Shown here: piece after piece, positions 24,225 through 32,615 of the stretch | Layout: each line of letters begins with the position of its first letter | Position numbering within the stretch: the stretch's first letter is position 1 | Assembly: GCA_029864095.1 (NCBI GenBank) | Contig: JAOTUB010000020.1 | Location: forward strand, 1-38,884 | Origin: Gammaproteobacteria bacterium | GTDB lineage: Bacteria > Pseudomonadota > Gammaproteobacteria > Steroidobacterales > Woeseiaceae | Direction: 5' to 3' | DNA length: 38,884 nt | Notes under the pieces: generated by a model | Told to the model about the DNA's origin: nothing | The model's input: only the letters and a program-made list of their open reading frames with translations | The model's database searches: none | Made by a program: the position numbers and the translations under genes

Positions 24225-24662
24225 ATGCAAGACAATAGACTGTACTCCTTTCTCGCGCTGGCCGGCGCGAGTCCATTGGTGGCCTGTGCGGTCTTGCTGG
24301 TTGACGGCGTGGAGACGATTCCCGGTTTCGGTTCCCTTGACGTCTTGGCCTGCAGCTACGGCCTGGCTATCGTAAGTTTTCTGGCAGGCGCACACTGGGC
24401 AACGTATATGTTCAAGCAATCCGAGACACCGTTCAATCTGTTTGTCAGCAGCAACGTCGTCTTCCTGGCCGTTTGGTTTGCATTTGTTCTGGCTAGCCTT
24501 GACGTCGCGCTCTTGACGCAGGTGCTCGCGTTCCTGTTTCTGTTGTTTGTTGACCACCGCATGCTGCTATCCGGCCTGATCTCACGAAATTATTTCCAGG
24601 TTCGGGCGACCGCGACAGCGCTGGCGGTCGCGTCGCTGCTGGCGATCGTGATCGTGCACTAA
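24225..24662 (+). CDS. DUF3429 family membrane protein
   Basis: A 145-aa integral membrane protein. ATG 24225 is chosen because the upstream part of the frame overlaps the GPx promoter region and is not hydrophobic. About four helices are seen: residues 7-25, 36-55, 68-90 and 94-140 in part. The family signature is in YGLAIVSFLAGAHWATYM (about 48-65). DUF3429 proteins often adjoin photolyase-like genes in gammaproteobacteria. The role is unknown. It is 16 bases upstream of the photolyase-related gene. Confidence 0.8.
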   Translation: MQDNRLYSFLALAGASPLVACAVLLVDGVETIPGFGSLDVLACSYGLAIVSFLAGAHWATYMFKQSETPFNLFVSSNVVFLAVWFAFVLASLDVALLTQVLAFLFLLFVDHRMLLSGLISRNYFQVRATATALAVASLLAIVIVH

Positions 24663-24678
24663 GGCACGATTCCCGCCA

Positions 24679-26178
24679 ATGACTTTGTCCCGACCTCTGC
24701 TGGCCATTCTCGGAAATCAGCTGTTTCCGCTGCGATTTCTGCCGCCGGCAACGGAAGTCGATGTGTTTATGGCCGAAGACATGGGGCTGTGCACGTACGA
24801 GAAACACCATCAACAAAAGATAGTGTTATTCCTTGCGGCGATGCGCTCTTATGCTGACGAACTGAGGGCTGCCGGATACGGGGTCGAATACCATTACCTC
24901 GATACGAGCAGCAATAAGAGTTATGAAGAACGGCTCGGCGAGACCATAAATTCGTCCGGCCGCGACTCACTGCAGCACTTCGAAATCCAAGACAAGCCGA
25001 TGGAGGCTCGGCTGAAGAGGTTTGCGAACGCCACCAAGCTTCAAAGAACCGAGCTGCCTTCACCGATGTTTACCTGCTCGCGAGATGAGTTTCGCACCTT
25101 CGCGCTGGGCAAGTCGCGTTTGCTGATGGGTGACTTTTACAAACAGCAACGGCGACGTCTGGGTATCCTCGTCAACGGCGATGGCGAACCGGCTGGAGGG
25201 CGCTGGAGTTTCGATGCGGATAACCGCGAGAAACTGCCGCGCACTGTCAGCCCGCCGAAAATGACATGGGCGCAACCGGACAAGCATGTCAGCGAGGTTA
25301 TCGAGGTCGTCAGGACGACCATTGCCGGTCACCCGGGCCGCGCAGCAGATTTTTGCTGGCCGACCACGCGCAGGCAGGCCCTCGAATGGCTTGACGACTT
25401 CATCGCCAATCGACTCGGCCAGTTCGGTCCGTACGAGGATGCAATGACGACGCGCTCAGCGACTGTGTTCCACAGCGTCCTGAGCCCGTGCCTGAACCTT
25501 GGCATCTTGACCCCGGATGAGGTGATCGAGAGAGCCATGTCGGTTAAAGACACGGTGCCGTTAAATAGCCTCGAAGGCTTTGTCCGTCAGGTAATCGGCT
25601 GGCGTGAGTTTGTGCGGGGCGTATACAGGGAGTTCGGCGAGGTACAGGAGAACCGTAATTTTTGGTCGCATCAGCGCGGGCTTACCGATGCGTGGCATGA
25701 GGGCACCACTGGCCTGCTGCCACTTGACGACACGATTCAAACGGCGCGACGACTGGGGTGGACCCATCACATACCGCGCCTGATGGTACTCGGCAACCTG
25801 ATGACGCTGTGCGAAATCCATCCGCCGAATGCGCATCGCTGGTTCATGGAGATGTTCGTGGACTCCTCTGAGTGGGTCATGGGCCCCAACGTCTATGGCA
25901 TGGGGCTCTTCAGCGACGGCGGCATCTTCGCCACCAAGCCCTATATTTGCGGATCAAACTACTTACTCAAAATGAGTGACTACCCGAAGGGACCGTGGTG
26001 CGATGTCGTCGACGGTCTGTATTGGCGATTCATCGACAAGCACCGGGATTTTTTTGCTGGCAATGCGCGGCTTGCGCTAATGCCCAGGGCACTTGATCGC
26101 CTGGATGCAGCGCGGAAAAAGCGAATAATTGCGGCAGCGAATAGCTTTCTTGATGAACACACGACGCCAGCAATTTGA
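24679..26178 (+). CDS. Photolyase/cryptochrome-related protein (DPRP family), Fe-S cysteines missing
   Basis: A 499-aa protein of the deoxyribodipyrimidine-photolyase-related (DPRP) family, related to Agrobacterium PhrB and Rhodobacter CryB, which repair (6-4) photoproducts or sense light with FAD. Family features are LSPCLNLGILTP (269-280), the FAD-domain VRQVIGWREFVRGVY (302-316), HHIPRLMVLGNLMTL (363-377) and VYGMGLFSDGGIFATKPY (405-422). The usual C-terminal cluster pattern DYC-xx-C ... CPFN is replaced by SDYPKGPWCDVVDGLYW (433-449), a shorter loop with prolines in place of both CxxC cysteines. It is probably folded without the 4Fe-4S cluster. Catalysis in repair is plausible but uncertain. 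Confidence 0.9.
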   Translation: MTLSRPLLAILGNQLFPLRFLPPATEVDVFMAEDMGLCTYEKHHQQKIVLFLAAMRSYADELRAAGYGVEYHYLDTSSNKSYEERLGETINSSGRDSLQHFEIQDKPMEARLKRFANATKLQRTELPSPMFTCSRDEFRTFALGKSRLLMGDFYKQQRRRLGILVNGDGEPAGGRWSFDADNREKLPRTVSPPKMTWAQPDKHVSEVIEVVRTTIAGHPGRAADFCWPTTRRQALEWLDDFIANRLGQFGPYEDAMTTRSATVFHSVLSPCLNLGILTPDEVIERAMSVKDTVPLNSLEGFVRQVIGWREFVRGVYREFGEVQENRNFWSHQRGLTDAWHEGTTGLLPLDDTIQTARRLGWTHHIPRLMVLGNLMTLCEIHPPNAHRWFMEMFVDSSEWVMGPNVYGMGLFSDGGIFATKPYICGSNYLLKMSDYPKGPWCDVVDGLYWRFIDKHRDFFAGNARLALMPRALDRLDAARKKRIIAAANSFLDEHTTPAI

Positions 26179-26290
26179 TTGGCAAAACTCCCGCACGCAG
26201 AGACGGTCGCCCTGTGCCAGGTGTGTAGTGTCCACCGAACCGTGCGATGACTTTATCGCGCGCGGGCCTGGTGGTAGGCTCGTGAACGCC

Positions 26291-26620
26291 ATGGATTTCT
26301 TCAAGCGTCTTCACAATCGCTGCGAACCGCCGGGCCTCGAACTGGCGATTCTCAAGAAACTGCCTGAAGCACTGGTCCTCGGGACGCTGGTTCCGATCGG
26401 CTTGTCGGTGACTGTTCGCCTGCTGCCGCCAGCGGCAGGCGTCGACATGGCGAAACGGATTACGACCGTGGATATCTACGCGTTCGCAGCTGCGGTCACG
26501 TGCTGGACCGCAGTCCTGACCGTCGCAATCGGCTGCGTGGTGGTGTTTGTCTTGAAGGGCCCGGCCTATGTGGCAGACGCCTACCCGCTCGACGACGCCC
26601 CGCGCCCCGGCAAAAAGTGA
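26291..26620 (+). CDS. Small two-helix inner-membrane protein
   Basis: A 109-aa protein from ATG 26291. It has two hydrophobic segments, residues about 27-46 (LPEALVLGTLVPIGLSVTVR) and about 62-85. A cytoplasmic N-terminal helix (MDFFKRLHNRCEPPGLELAILKK) precedes them, and the tail is short and polar. No family is recognised. Its stop overlaps the start of the FAN1-like gene (GTGA), so the two are translationally coupled. The position suggests it may tether or accompany the photolyase/nuclease machinery at the membrane. Confidence 0.7.
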   Translation: MDFFKRLHNRCEPPGLELAILKKLPEALVLGTLVPIGLSVTVRLLPPAAGVDMAKRITTVDIYAFAAAVTCWTAVLTVAIGCVVVFVLKGPAYVADAYPLDDAPRPGKK

Positions 26621-28797
26621 GCTATGACCAGACGCACTGGATTCCGGTCCAGCAGCGACGTCCGCTTCCCACATTTTACTACCACGGGCATTTCCTTGAG
26701 ATGCTGGACTTCGTCGACCGGCACTATGCGCATGTGCTGCTCGACTCGCACGTAGCGTTTCTCGACGATTTCCGTGCACTGCCACGTAAAGCGCAGTGCT
26801 TGTACGTGCGTCTGGTAAACCGAAAGGGCCGCGTATTCGCGGCCAATCGGCTGCGCTACCCGGAAATCGGCAGCACCTGGCCGATTGTGCAGACGTTGCG
26901 CGAGCGCGGCTGGGTCGGAACGCCGGATGCAAGCCATTACCATGACATCCTCGGCTTCCTTACCAAAGCCGAGATATACGACGTGCTAATGCCGCGCTTC
27001 GCAGGACTCGGCCGGTCGCTGAGGAAAGACGAGCTGATCGCATTCGCGCGCGACAACGCCCGACCTGACGATTTCATGAGTGGCCTGAATACCGAGAGAC
27101 TTCTCGTGCAGCGACGATCCGAGGAATGCCGCTACCTCTTGTTCCTGTATTTCGGCCGCGTCAAGGACGGGCTATCCCAATTCACGATGCGCGACCTCGG
27201 GATCGTGCGTACCAATGACTTCCATGACGCGTACGAACCGCGATTTAGCGACAGCGTCGAGGCGCTCGAACATTACTACTTCGCAACGCGCCTGAAAACG
27301 GCGCAGCAAGCGAATTCCGGTGCGCTTCAGGCCCTCATCGAGGGAAGCATGGACTGGCCGGAGACGAATTTCTCCAGCAGCGCTGCGCTCCGCGACGAAC
27401 TAGCCTACCGACTTGGGAGAAAGGCCGAACGTGCGAACGAAATTAATGCCGCGTTAATGCTGTATCGCCGGGGGGAATCCGCGCAGTGCAGCGAGCGAGT
27501 GATTCGACTGCTGCTCGCGGCGGGTTTACGCGAACAGGCGAAACGGCATCTCGAGCGTTGTCTGGATGAACCGCGAAGCGATGAGGAATGGCTGTTTGCG
27601 CGCGACCTGTATGAACGGAAATTCGCGAACAAGCGTAGGTCGGTGCAAACGGATGTATTGCGCGCCGCGGAAACGATCGACATCGACGAATCAAAAAGCG
27701 GCTCACCCGAGCGCGCGGCTATTGAGTACTACGAAAATTGCGGTTTCCAGGCGTTTCGCACTGAAAACCTGCTGTGGAGGACGCTCTTCGGTCTCCTGTT
27801 CTGGGATGAACTGTTTACCGATGAGACCGCGGCACTGCACTCGCCGTTCGAGTTTTTGCCGGCGTCGCTCGCAAACGGCAGCTTCTATGACCAGCATCGC
27901 GATCGCATCGAGGCGAAGCTGTCGCTGCTGCACGAAGACCCTGCGGTGGTCCGACGCCAACTGCTCAAGGTCAGCGCACAATATTACGGCACGCCCAATG
28001 GTCTGTTTCGCTGGCGTCGGTCAATGGGGGATGCTCTGTTCGCGCTGCTGGAAAGCTCCGGCACGGATGCCCTGGCGACCATATTGCGCAGGATATGTCA
28101 GGACTATGCGAATTCGCGCTACGGCTATCCCGACCTTATGGTTGTTGGCGACAACAGAGTGCGCTTTGTCGAAATCAAAACTGAAGGCGATCAGCTTCGA
28201 CGCAATCAGCTTCTTCGCTTACAGCAGCTGCGCAATGCCGGCTTTCGCGCCGACGTTGTGCGTGTGCGCTGGGTCCTCGATCCTGATCAGGTTTACGTTG
28301 TCGTTGATGTGGAGACGACAGGTGGCCGCGGCGATAATCACAGGGTTACGGAAATCGGTGCAGTGAAAGTTCGCAATGGCAAGGTGATAGATCGCTTTCA
28401 GACGCTGCTGAATCCACAGCGGTCGATCCCGCCCAATATTACGCGTCTGACAGGAATCTCACCTGCCATGGTGCTCGACGCGCCCTGTTTTGTGGACGTC
28501 GCTGATGCCTTCGAGGTATTCATGCAGGACGCAATATTCGTTGCACACAACGTTGAGTTCGACTTCGGCTTCATAGCGCGAGAGTTCAGGCGACTCGGGC
28601 GCAGTTTTCGCTATCCAAAACTCTGCACCTGCGCCGCGATGCGAAAGCTGTATCCCGGCCAGAGCTCGTACAGCCTGGCATCGCTGAGCCGAGCGTTCGA
28701 TATCCCGCTCAAACAGCACCATCGAGCAATGTGCGACGCGGAAGCTGCGGCAGAACTCCTGCTGTTGATCAACGAAAAACGTGAAGAGAGGGTATAG
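26617..28797 (+). CDS. FAN1-like VRR-NUC nuclease fused to DnaQ-type exonuclease
   Basis: A 726-aa protein beginning at GTG 26617, which overlaps the previous stop. Residues 1-130 form the FAN1-like N-terminal winged domain (CLYVRLVNRKGRVF near 61-74). A long helical/TPR-like middle follows (about 200-390). The VRR-NUC nuclease lies at about 455-555 with catalytic GYPDL (503-507) and VEIKTEGDQL (518-527). FAN1 cuts 5' flaps and interstrand crosslink structures. Directly after it, without a linker, a DEDDh exonuclease starts (VVVDVETTG, 561-569), with HNVEFDF (644-650) and H702/Asp707 (HHRAMCDAEA). This would trim or degrade 3' ends. The fusion is the striking feature. Confidence 0.9.
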   Translation: MSYDQTHWIPVQQRRPLPTFYYHGHFLEMLDFVDRHYAHVLLDSHVAFLDDFRALPRKAQCLYVRLVNRKGRVFAANRLRYPEIGSTWPIVQTLRERGWVGTPDASHYHDILGFLTKAEIYDVLMPRFAGLGRSLRKDELIAFARDNARPDDFMSGLNTERLLVQRRSEECRYLLFLYFGRVKDGLSQFTMRDLGIVRTNDFHDAYEPRFSDSVEALEHYYFATRLKTAQQANSGALQALIEGSMDWPETNFSSSAALRDELAYRLGRKAERANEINAALMLYRRGESAQCSERVIRLLLAAGLREQAKRHLERCLDEPRSDEEWLFARDLYERKFANKRRSVQTDVLRAAETIDIDESKSGSPERAAIEYYENCGFQAFRTENLLWRTLFGLLFWDELFTDETAALHSPFEFLPASLANGSFYDQHRDRIEAKLSLLHEDPAVVRRQLLKVSAQYYGTPNGLFRWRRSMGDALFALLESSGTDALATILRRICQDYANSRYGYPDLMVVGDNRVRFVEIKTEGDQLRRNQLLRLQQLRNAGFRADVVRVRWVLDPDQVYVVVDVETTGGRGDNHRVTEIGAVKVRNGKVIDRFQTLLNPQRSIPPNITRLTGISPAMVLDAPCFVDVADAFEVFMQDAIFVAHNVEFDFGFIAREFRRLGRSFRYPKLCTCAAMRKLYPGQSSYSLASLSRAFDIPLKQHHRAMCDAEAAAELLLLINEKREERV

Positions 28798-28800
28798 CGC

Positions 28801-29556
28801 ATGACTGGAGTTGACGGGCGAGTCGCACTCGTTACGGGTGCAAGCCGGGGAATCGGTCGCGGCGCGGCAGAGATACTTGCATCGCGCGGCGCCAAAGTAA
28901 TGTGTGTCGCCCGAAGCGAGCAGGACCTGGCAAAGGTCGGACTCGACTATTCGGTTGCTGATCTGGGCACTCCCGAGGGCTGCGCGCATGCGGTGCAGGA
29001 CACCGAGCAGCGGCTCGGGCCCATCGATATCCTGGTGTGCAATCACGGAATCGGATCTGCCCTCGAGCGCCTAGTTTGGGAACAGGATCCGGACCTCTGG
29101 AATGAAACGATGCGCGTAAACCTCGACGGGCCGTTTCATCTCACGAGGCTTGCGCTACAAGGAATGGTCAAGCGTCGCTACGGGCGTGTCGTTTACACCA
29201 GTTCAACGGCCGGCCTGATTGCTGAGGACGCCAGCTGCGCTTACAACAGCTCCAAACATGGACTTCTTGGTCTGATGCGCTCAGTTGCACTCGATGCCGG
29301 TCCTTACGGCGTTACGTCGAACGCGGTGCTGCCCGGTTGGGTAAGGACGGACATGGCGGACCGTTCCGCCGAACAAGCAGCAAACGATCGTGGAATTTCC
29401 GCCGATCAGGTATGGGACGAGCGAGCGTCCCTGTATCCGGCAGGCCGCGTTCCGACGATTCAGGAAGTCGGTGAGACGATCGCGTTTCTCGCATCGGACG
29501 AAGCGAGCGGCATCAGTGGAGAGGCGATCCGGGTTGCGCTCGGCAGCGTGTGCTAG
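28801..29556 (+). CDS. Short-chain dehydrogenase/reductase
   Basis: A 251-aa classical SDR. The NAD(P) loop is VALVTGASRGIGRGAA (8-23). The catalytic triad is probably Ser138 or Ser139 (VVYTSSTAGLI), Tyr152 (CAYNSSKHG) and Lys156. DILVCNHGIG and LPGWVRTDM are family blocks, and the C-terminus SGISGEAIRVALGS is typical of FabG-like or 3-hydroxyacyl reductases. It starts three bases after the FAN1-like gene with AGAGAGG upstream, so it is the last gene of the operon. A metabolic connection to repair is not obvious. Confidence 0.88.
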   Translation: MTGVDGRVALVTGASRGIGRGAAEILASRGAKVMCVARSEQDLAKVGLDYSVADLGTPEGCAHAVQDTEQRLGPIDILVCNHGIGSALERLVWEQDPDLWNETMRVNLDGPFHLTRLALQGMVKRRYGRVVYTSSTAGLIAEDASCAYNSSKHGLLGLMRSVALDAGPYGVTSNAVLPGWVRTDMADRSAEQAANDRGISADQVWDERASLYPAGRVPTIQEVGETIAFLASDEASGISGEAIRVALGSVC

Positions 29557-29696
29557 CGCCAAAACTTCTGCAGCCACACTTGCACGCATTAAGCATCTTT
29601 TGCCTTTTTGTGGTTGGTTATCGCGGTCAGTGGATTCATCCGCTACCATTTCATCCGCCTATCTCGGGAGCTCGTATGTCGCAATTACCGGTAGTG

Positions 29697-30824
29697 TCAC
29701 TTCAGAACAAAGATATTGTGTTTTTCGCAAACCTCATGGAGCTGTTTTGGCCACACGGTCGTGCTCACCTCTCCAAGATGTGCCTTTCTGAGAAGCAGCA
29801 TCTGGACTCTTGACTGGCCAATGCCACCCCCGATCGAGAGCGGGATTTCGTCATTCAGGATCATCTGGTGATACGGCTGCGAAAGTTCGTCTTCACGCTC
29901 GGCGATCTTCATCTGCTGCTTGAGCGTCTCGCGCGTAACCCGGATGCCCATTGATGACAGTTCGTGCCGTCTCTTGGTCACATGGTTGTAAACTAGAATA
30001 TCGCCGTTCAGGCCGTGCATCAGTTTGCCGTCTTTCACGATCGTGGGTGTCACCCAGTCGTCGTAATCGGCCGCCCGCATCTCGTGCGGATAACCGTCAT
30101 CGAGGACCCAGCCGATGCCGATGATGAACACCGCACCGTATTCCTTGATGATCTCGGTCTCTCTCTGCTTTCGCGGCAAGTCCGGATATTCGGCTAAAAT
30201 TTCTTCGGCGTGTATGAAATGCAGGTTGTCCGGAAGGGGTGGGAAGCGCGGGTCCTGAAGTTCGGGATACTTGTCCATAACCATATTCTCGGCGCCGGTA
30301 ATCACCTTCCATATCTTATTCACAACCGTCTTCAGGTACTCGAGGTTTCTGTCGTCTGCGGTAATGACCTGCTCCCAGTCCCATTGATCGACATAAGAGC
30401 TGTGATCGTGGTCGAGGAAGTAGTCCTTGCGGACCGCCCTCATGTCCGTGTTGATTCCCTCACCAACTTCGCAGTCGAACTGCTCGAGCGCCCACCGCTT
30501 CCACTTGGTCGCCGCCTGCACGATGGATGCGCGGATGGGCTCGTCGAGCCCGAGGCCGCATTGGAATTCGACGGGTGTCCTCGAGCCGTCCCTGTCGAGC
30601 ATATCGTTCATGCCGGAGGCGACCTCGACAATCAAGGGCACCTGCACAAACATCAGATTCAGTTCTTCGGCGAGCCCTTTCTCGATGTATTCCTTAACAT
30701 CGTAGATGGCCTTCTGCGTCCGCTTCCTGTCCAACAGTGATGCGTAATCCGAGGGAAGGATCTTGTCGACTTCCTCGTAGCTGCCGATGCCCGGTCCTGC
30801 CAGGTCCAGTGCCTTATCCGCCAT
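29697..30824 (-). CDS. asnA: Aspartate--ammonia ligase (asparagine synthetase A)
   Basis: A 375-aa AsnA. It makes asparagine from aspartate, ammonia and ATP, and its fold is like class II aminoacyl-tRNA synthetases. Start 30824 is chosen over 30839 because GGGAGGAA precedes it by about six bases. Family blocks are VPLIVEVASGMNDML (about 60-74), VEFQCGLG, DQWDWEQVI and the C-terminal GGGIGQSRVQMLLL (346-359). At 375 residues it is longer than E. coli AsnA (330), as in several other lineages. It lies alone; DUF427 and yceH are upstream on the same strand with a gap of about 114 bases. Confidence 0.93.
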   Translation of the reverse strand: MADKALDLAGPGIGSYEEVDKILPSDYASLLDRKRTQKAIYDVKEYIEKGLAEELNLMFVQVPLIVEVASGMNDMLDRDGSRTPVEFQCGLGLDEPIRASIVQAATKWKRWALEQFDCEVGEGINTDMRAVRKDYFLDHDHSSYVDQWDWEQVITADDRNLEYLKTVVNKIWKVITGAENMVMDKYPELQDPRFPPLPDNLHFIHAEEILAEYPDLPRKQRETEIIKEYGAVFIIGIGWVLDDGYPHEMRAADYDDWVTPTIVKDGKLMHGLNGDILVYNHVTKRRHELSSMGIRVTRETLKQQMKIAEREDELSQPYHQMILNDEIPLSIGGGIGQSRVQMLLLRKAHLGEVSTTVWPKQLHEVCEKHNIFVLK

Positions 30825-30938
30825 TGTTCTTCCTCCCAATCACCGCTGGAGTTGTCGCTCGCAGATGCAGCGATTATTGAGAATTTTTCAAGATTGGATA
30901 TCAGGGATACTACGGGTATCGCGTTCGGCGGGGTCGCA

Positions 30939-31220
30939 CTACTCGGTTACTTGGACGCCGCGCCAAAAAGCGACCCGGCCTTTGATTTGTTTGGCCGCGT
31001 CCTTGGGTTCCGCGTAATACCAGGCGGCGTCTTTATTGGTGTCACCGTCGACCTGCAGCGAATAGTAATTCGCTGTGCCTTTCCACGGGCAGACCGACGA
31101 GTGGTCACTTGCCACGAGATACTCGTCTTTGACCGCCTCTTTGGGAAAATAATGGTTGCGTTCGACCACCACCGTGTCGTCCGATTCCGCGATGACGGCT
31201 CCATTCCAGATAGCTCTCAT
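30939..31220 (-). CDS. DUF427 domain protein
   Basis: A 93-aa DUF427 protein. ATG 31220 is preferred to 31292 because GGAGG lies seven bases upstream, and the family normally starts with the MRAIWNGAVIAESDDTVVVE segment seen here. NHYFPKEAV, VCPWKGTANYYSLQVDG and WYYAEPKDAAKQIKGRVAFW are all family marks. The family binds no known ligand; it has a small beta fold found in bacteria and fungi. It begins 19 bases after the yceH stop, so both are probably one operon. Confidence 0.92.
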   Translation of the reverse strand: MRAIWNGAVIAESDDTVVVERNHYFPKEAVKDEYLVASDHSSVCPWKGTANYYSLQVDGDTNKDAAWYYAEPKDAAKQIKGRVAFWRGVQVTE

Positions 31221-31239
31221 AGGTATGCCTCCGTTCCAT

Positions 31240-31902
31240 TCATTTTCGGAGCCGCTCGACGACTCCTTTGATTTCCGCGACGTCGGTTTCAAGCTGTGCG
31301 ACGCGTTCGGCCAATTCGCGCACGCTGACTCTGTCCGACGACCCTGCGCTCCTCGCCGTCTGTACGTGGCTCACGCGAGCCGCCACGTCTACTGGGCCGG
31401 AAAACAGGTGCATGTATTCGGAATCTTTGCGCCCCGGTGTGCGCGGCAGCTTGACCAGCAACGGACCGCCTTCACGATCGATGAGGCTAGTCAGAGCTTG
31501 CAGGACCTCCGCGGGCTCGGCAAAGGTGTGTAAGCGTCCACTGCGAGAACGCAATTCGCCAGGAGTCTGCGGGCCGCGCAATAACAACAAGCAGACGATT
31601 GCGAGTTGTGGCGGGTCGAACTGAAGATTGCTGTAGCGCGTGTTGCAGAATCGCTGTGTGTATTTCTCGGTCCTGCTTTTGAAGTTCTCCTCGGTGCGCA
31701 CGAGGTGTTTTGCCTCGAGATCGCGTATCGCGTGCTGCACCTCGCCCTGCTTCAACGCCATCACAGGATTGCGCCCGGATTTCTGATTGCAGGCGCTGGT
31801 CAGGGCGTTGAGCGTCAGCGGGTACTGATCCGGCGTAACAATGGATTTCTCGATCAGGCAACCAACGATGCGCGCCTCGATATCGCTAATCTCTTGCAGC
31901 AC
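31240..31902 (-). CDS. yceH: YceH family (UPF0502/DUF480) winged-helix protein
   Basis: A 220-aa YceH homologue, from GTG 31902. The typical blocks are EARIVGCLIEKSIVTPDQYPL (9-29), LNALTSACNQKSGRNPVM (30-47) and YSNLQFDPPQLAIVCLLLLRGPQTPGELR (90-118). It consists of two winged-helix domains and ends with a coiled-coil-like ELAERVAQLETDVAEIKGVV. In E. coli its function is unknown; the fold suggests DNA or protein binding. It is divergent from the marR gene by about 120 bases and precedes the DUF427 gene. Confidence 0.92.
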   Translation of the reverse strand: MLQEISDIEARIVGCLIEKSIVTPDQYPLTLNALTSACNQKSGRNPVMALKQGEVQHAIRDLEAKHLVRTEENFKSRTEKYTQRFCNTRYSNLQFDPPQLAIVCLLLLRGPQTPGELRSRSGRLHTFAEPAEVLQALTSLIDREGGPLLVKLPRTPGRKDSEYMHLFSGPVDVAARVSHVQTARSAGSSDRVSVRELAERVAQLETDVAEIKGVVERLRK

Positions 31903-31989
31903 TTACGGGTCCTCAATGCGGTAAGCCGCGTACTGTGGAGCATTGGCCCGCCGGCAGCAAGTACGTTGGAGTGCGAATTTTAATGATTA

Positions 31990-32026
31990 TTGCGTGATTG
32001 CTCACGTATCTGTTATGCTTTATACA
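31990..32026 (+). promoter_or_regulatory. Candidate marR promoter in the yceH-marR gap
   Basis: TTGCTC (31999-32004) and TATACA (32021-32026) are 16 bases apart. A second possibility is TTGCGT (31990-31995) with TATGCT (32014-32019), 18 bases apart. The first would give a transcript starting close to ATG 32038, i.e. nearly leaderless. The overlapping ATGCAT palindrome could be an autoregulatory site. Confidence 0.3.
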
Positions 32027-32463
32027 TGCATGCGAAAATGACACTCGAACAGACCCTGGTGCTGGCTTGCGCGGGCGCCTGGAGCCATCTCGAGCGGCGC
32101 CTCGATAACAGTTTAGGCGCCATTCGTGGCATCAGCCTTGCCGAATATCGCCTGTTGCGAGCGCTCGCCGATGCGCCCAATGCCCAGGCAAGCCGTGTCG
32201 ATCTGGCGCACGCGGTCGGCCTTACCCCGTCCGGCGTCACCCGGGCGCTGCGGCCGATGGAAAAACTCGGCATTGTCTCGACTGTCAAGAGCAAGCGCGA
32301 TGCGCGCCTGGCGATTGCGGGGCTCACGCCTGCTGGCCGTAGACTGTTGAACGACGCATCCGGCGTCGTCGACGACACGATGACCGCCCTGCTCCATCGC
32401 TCGCCCAAAGCGGCATCAAAGCTGCTGGAGTTTATTGACCTACTACAAGACGTCGCCCGCTAG
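32026..32463 (+). CDS. MarR family transcriptional regulator
   Basis: A 145-aa winged-helix repressor. ATG 32026 gives MHAKMTLEQ; an ATG at 32038 is also possible. The N-terminal dimerisation helix precedes the wHTH (about 45-110). The recognition segment is AHAVGLTPSGVTRALRPMEKLGIV and the wing follows with KSKRDARLAIAGLTPAGR, in which D-x-R is the classic MarR wing motif. The C-terminal helices close the dimer. MarR proteins sense phenolic or oxidant compounds. The adjacent ompW gene with a palindrome upstream is a plausible target, but this is inference. Confidence 0.92.
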   Translation: MHAKMTLEQTLVLACAGAWSHLERRLDNSLGAIRGISLAEYRLLRALADAPNAQASRVDLAHAVGLTPSGVTRALRPMEKLGIVSTVKSKRDARLAIAGLTPAGRRLLNDASGVVDDTMTALLHRSPKAASKLLEFIDLLQDVAR

Positions 32464-32554
32464 CTCGTCAACCCCTCATTCCGGGTAAGTACAAACCGAC
32501 ACTTGAAAACAGATTAGCCATCTACAGCTTAGCGTATAGGGCCCATTGGGTTCT

Positions 32555-32578
32555 AAGTGCCGCGGGCCCGCGGCGCTT
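32555..32578. promoter_or_regulatory. 24-base near-perfect palindrome between marR and ompW
   Basis: The two halves at 32555-32566 (AAGTGCCGCGGG) and 32567-32578 (CCCGCGGCGCTT) are reverse complements with a single T/C mismatch. There is no loop. It may be an operator for a dimeric regulator or a terminator stem for marR, but no T-run follows. A smaller hairpin, AGTCC-tgaaac-GGACT, lies at 32586-32601 just before the AGAGGA Shine-Dalgarno of ompW and could control translation. Confidence 0.45.
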
Positions 32579-32615
32579 GTGTTACCAGTCCTGAAACGGA
32601 CTAGAGGACGTCATC

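Noticed and set aside
29557..29696. Small frame 29550-29813 and the gap before AsnA
   Set aside because: Overlaps the 3' end of asnA in antisense; no Shine-Dalgarno or family.
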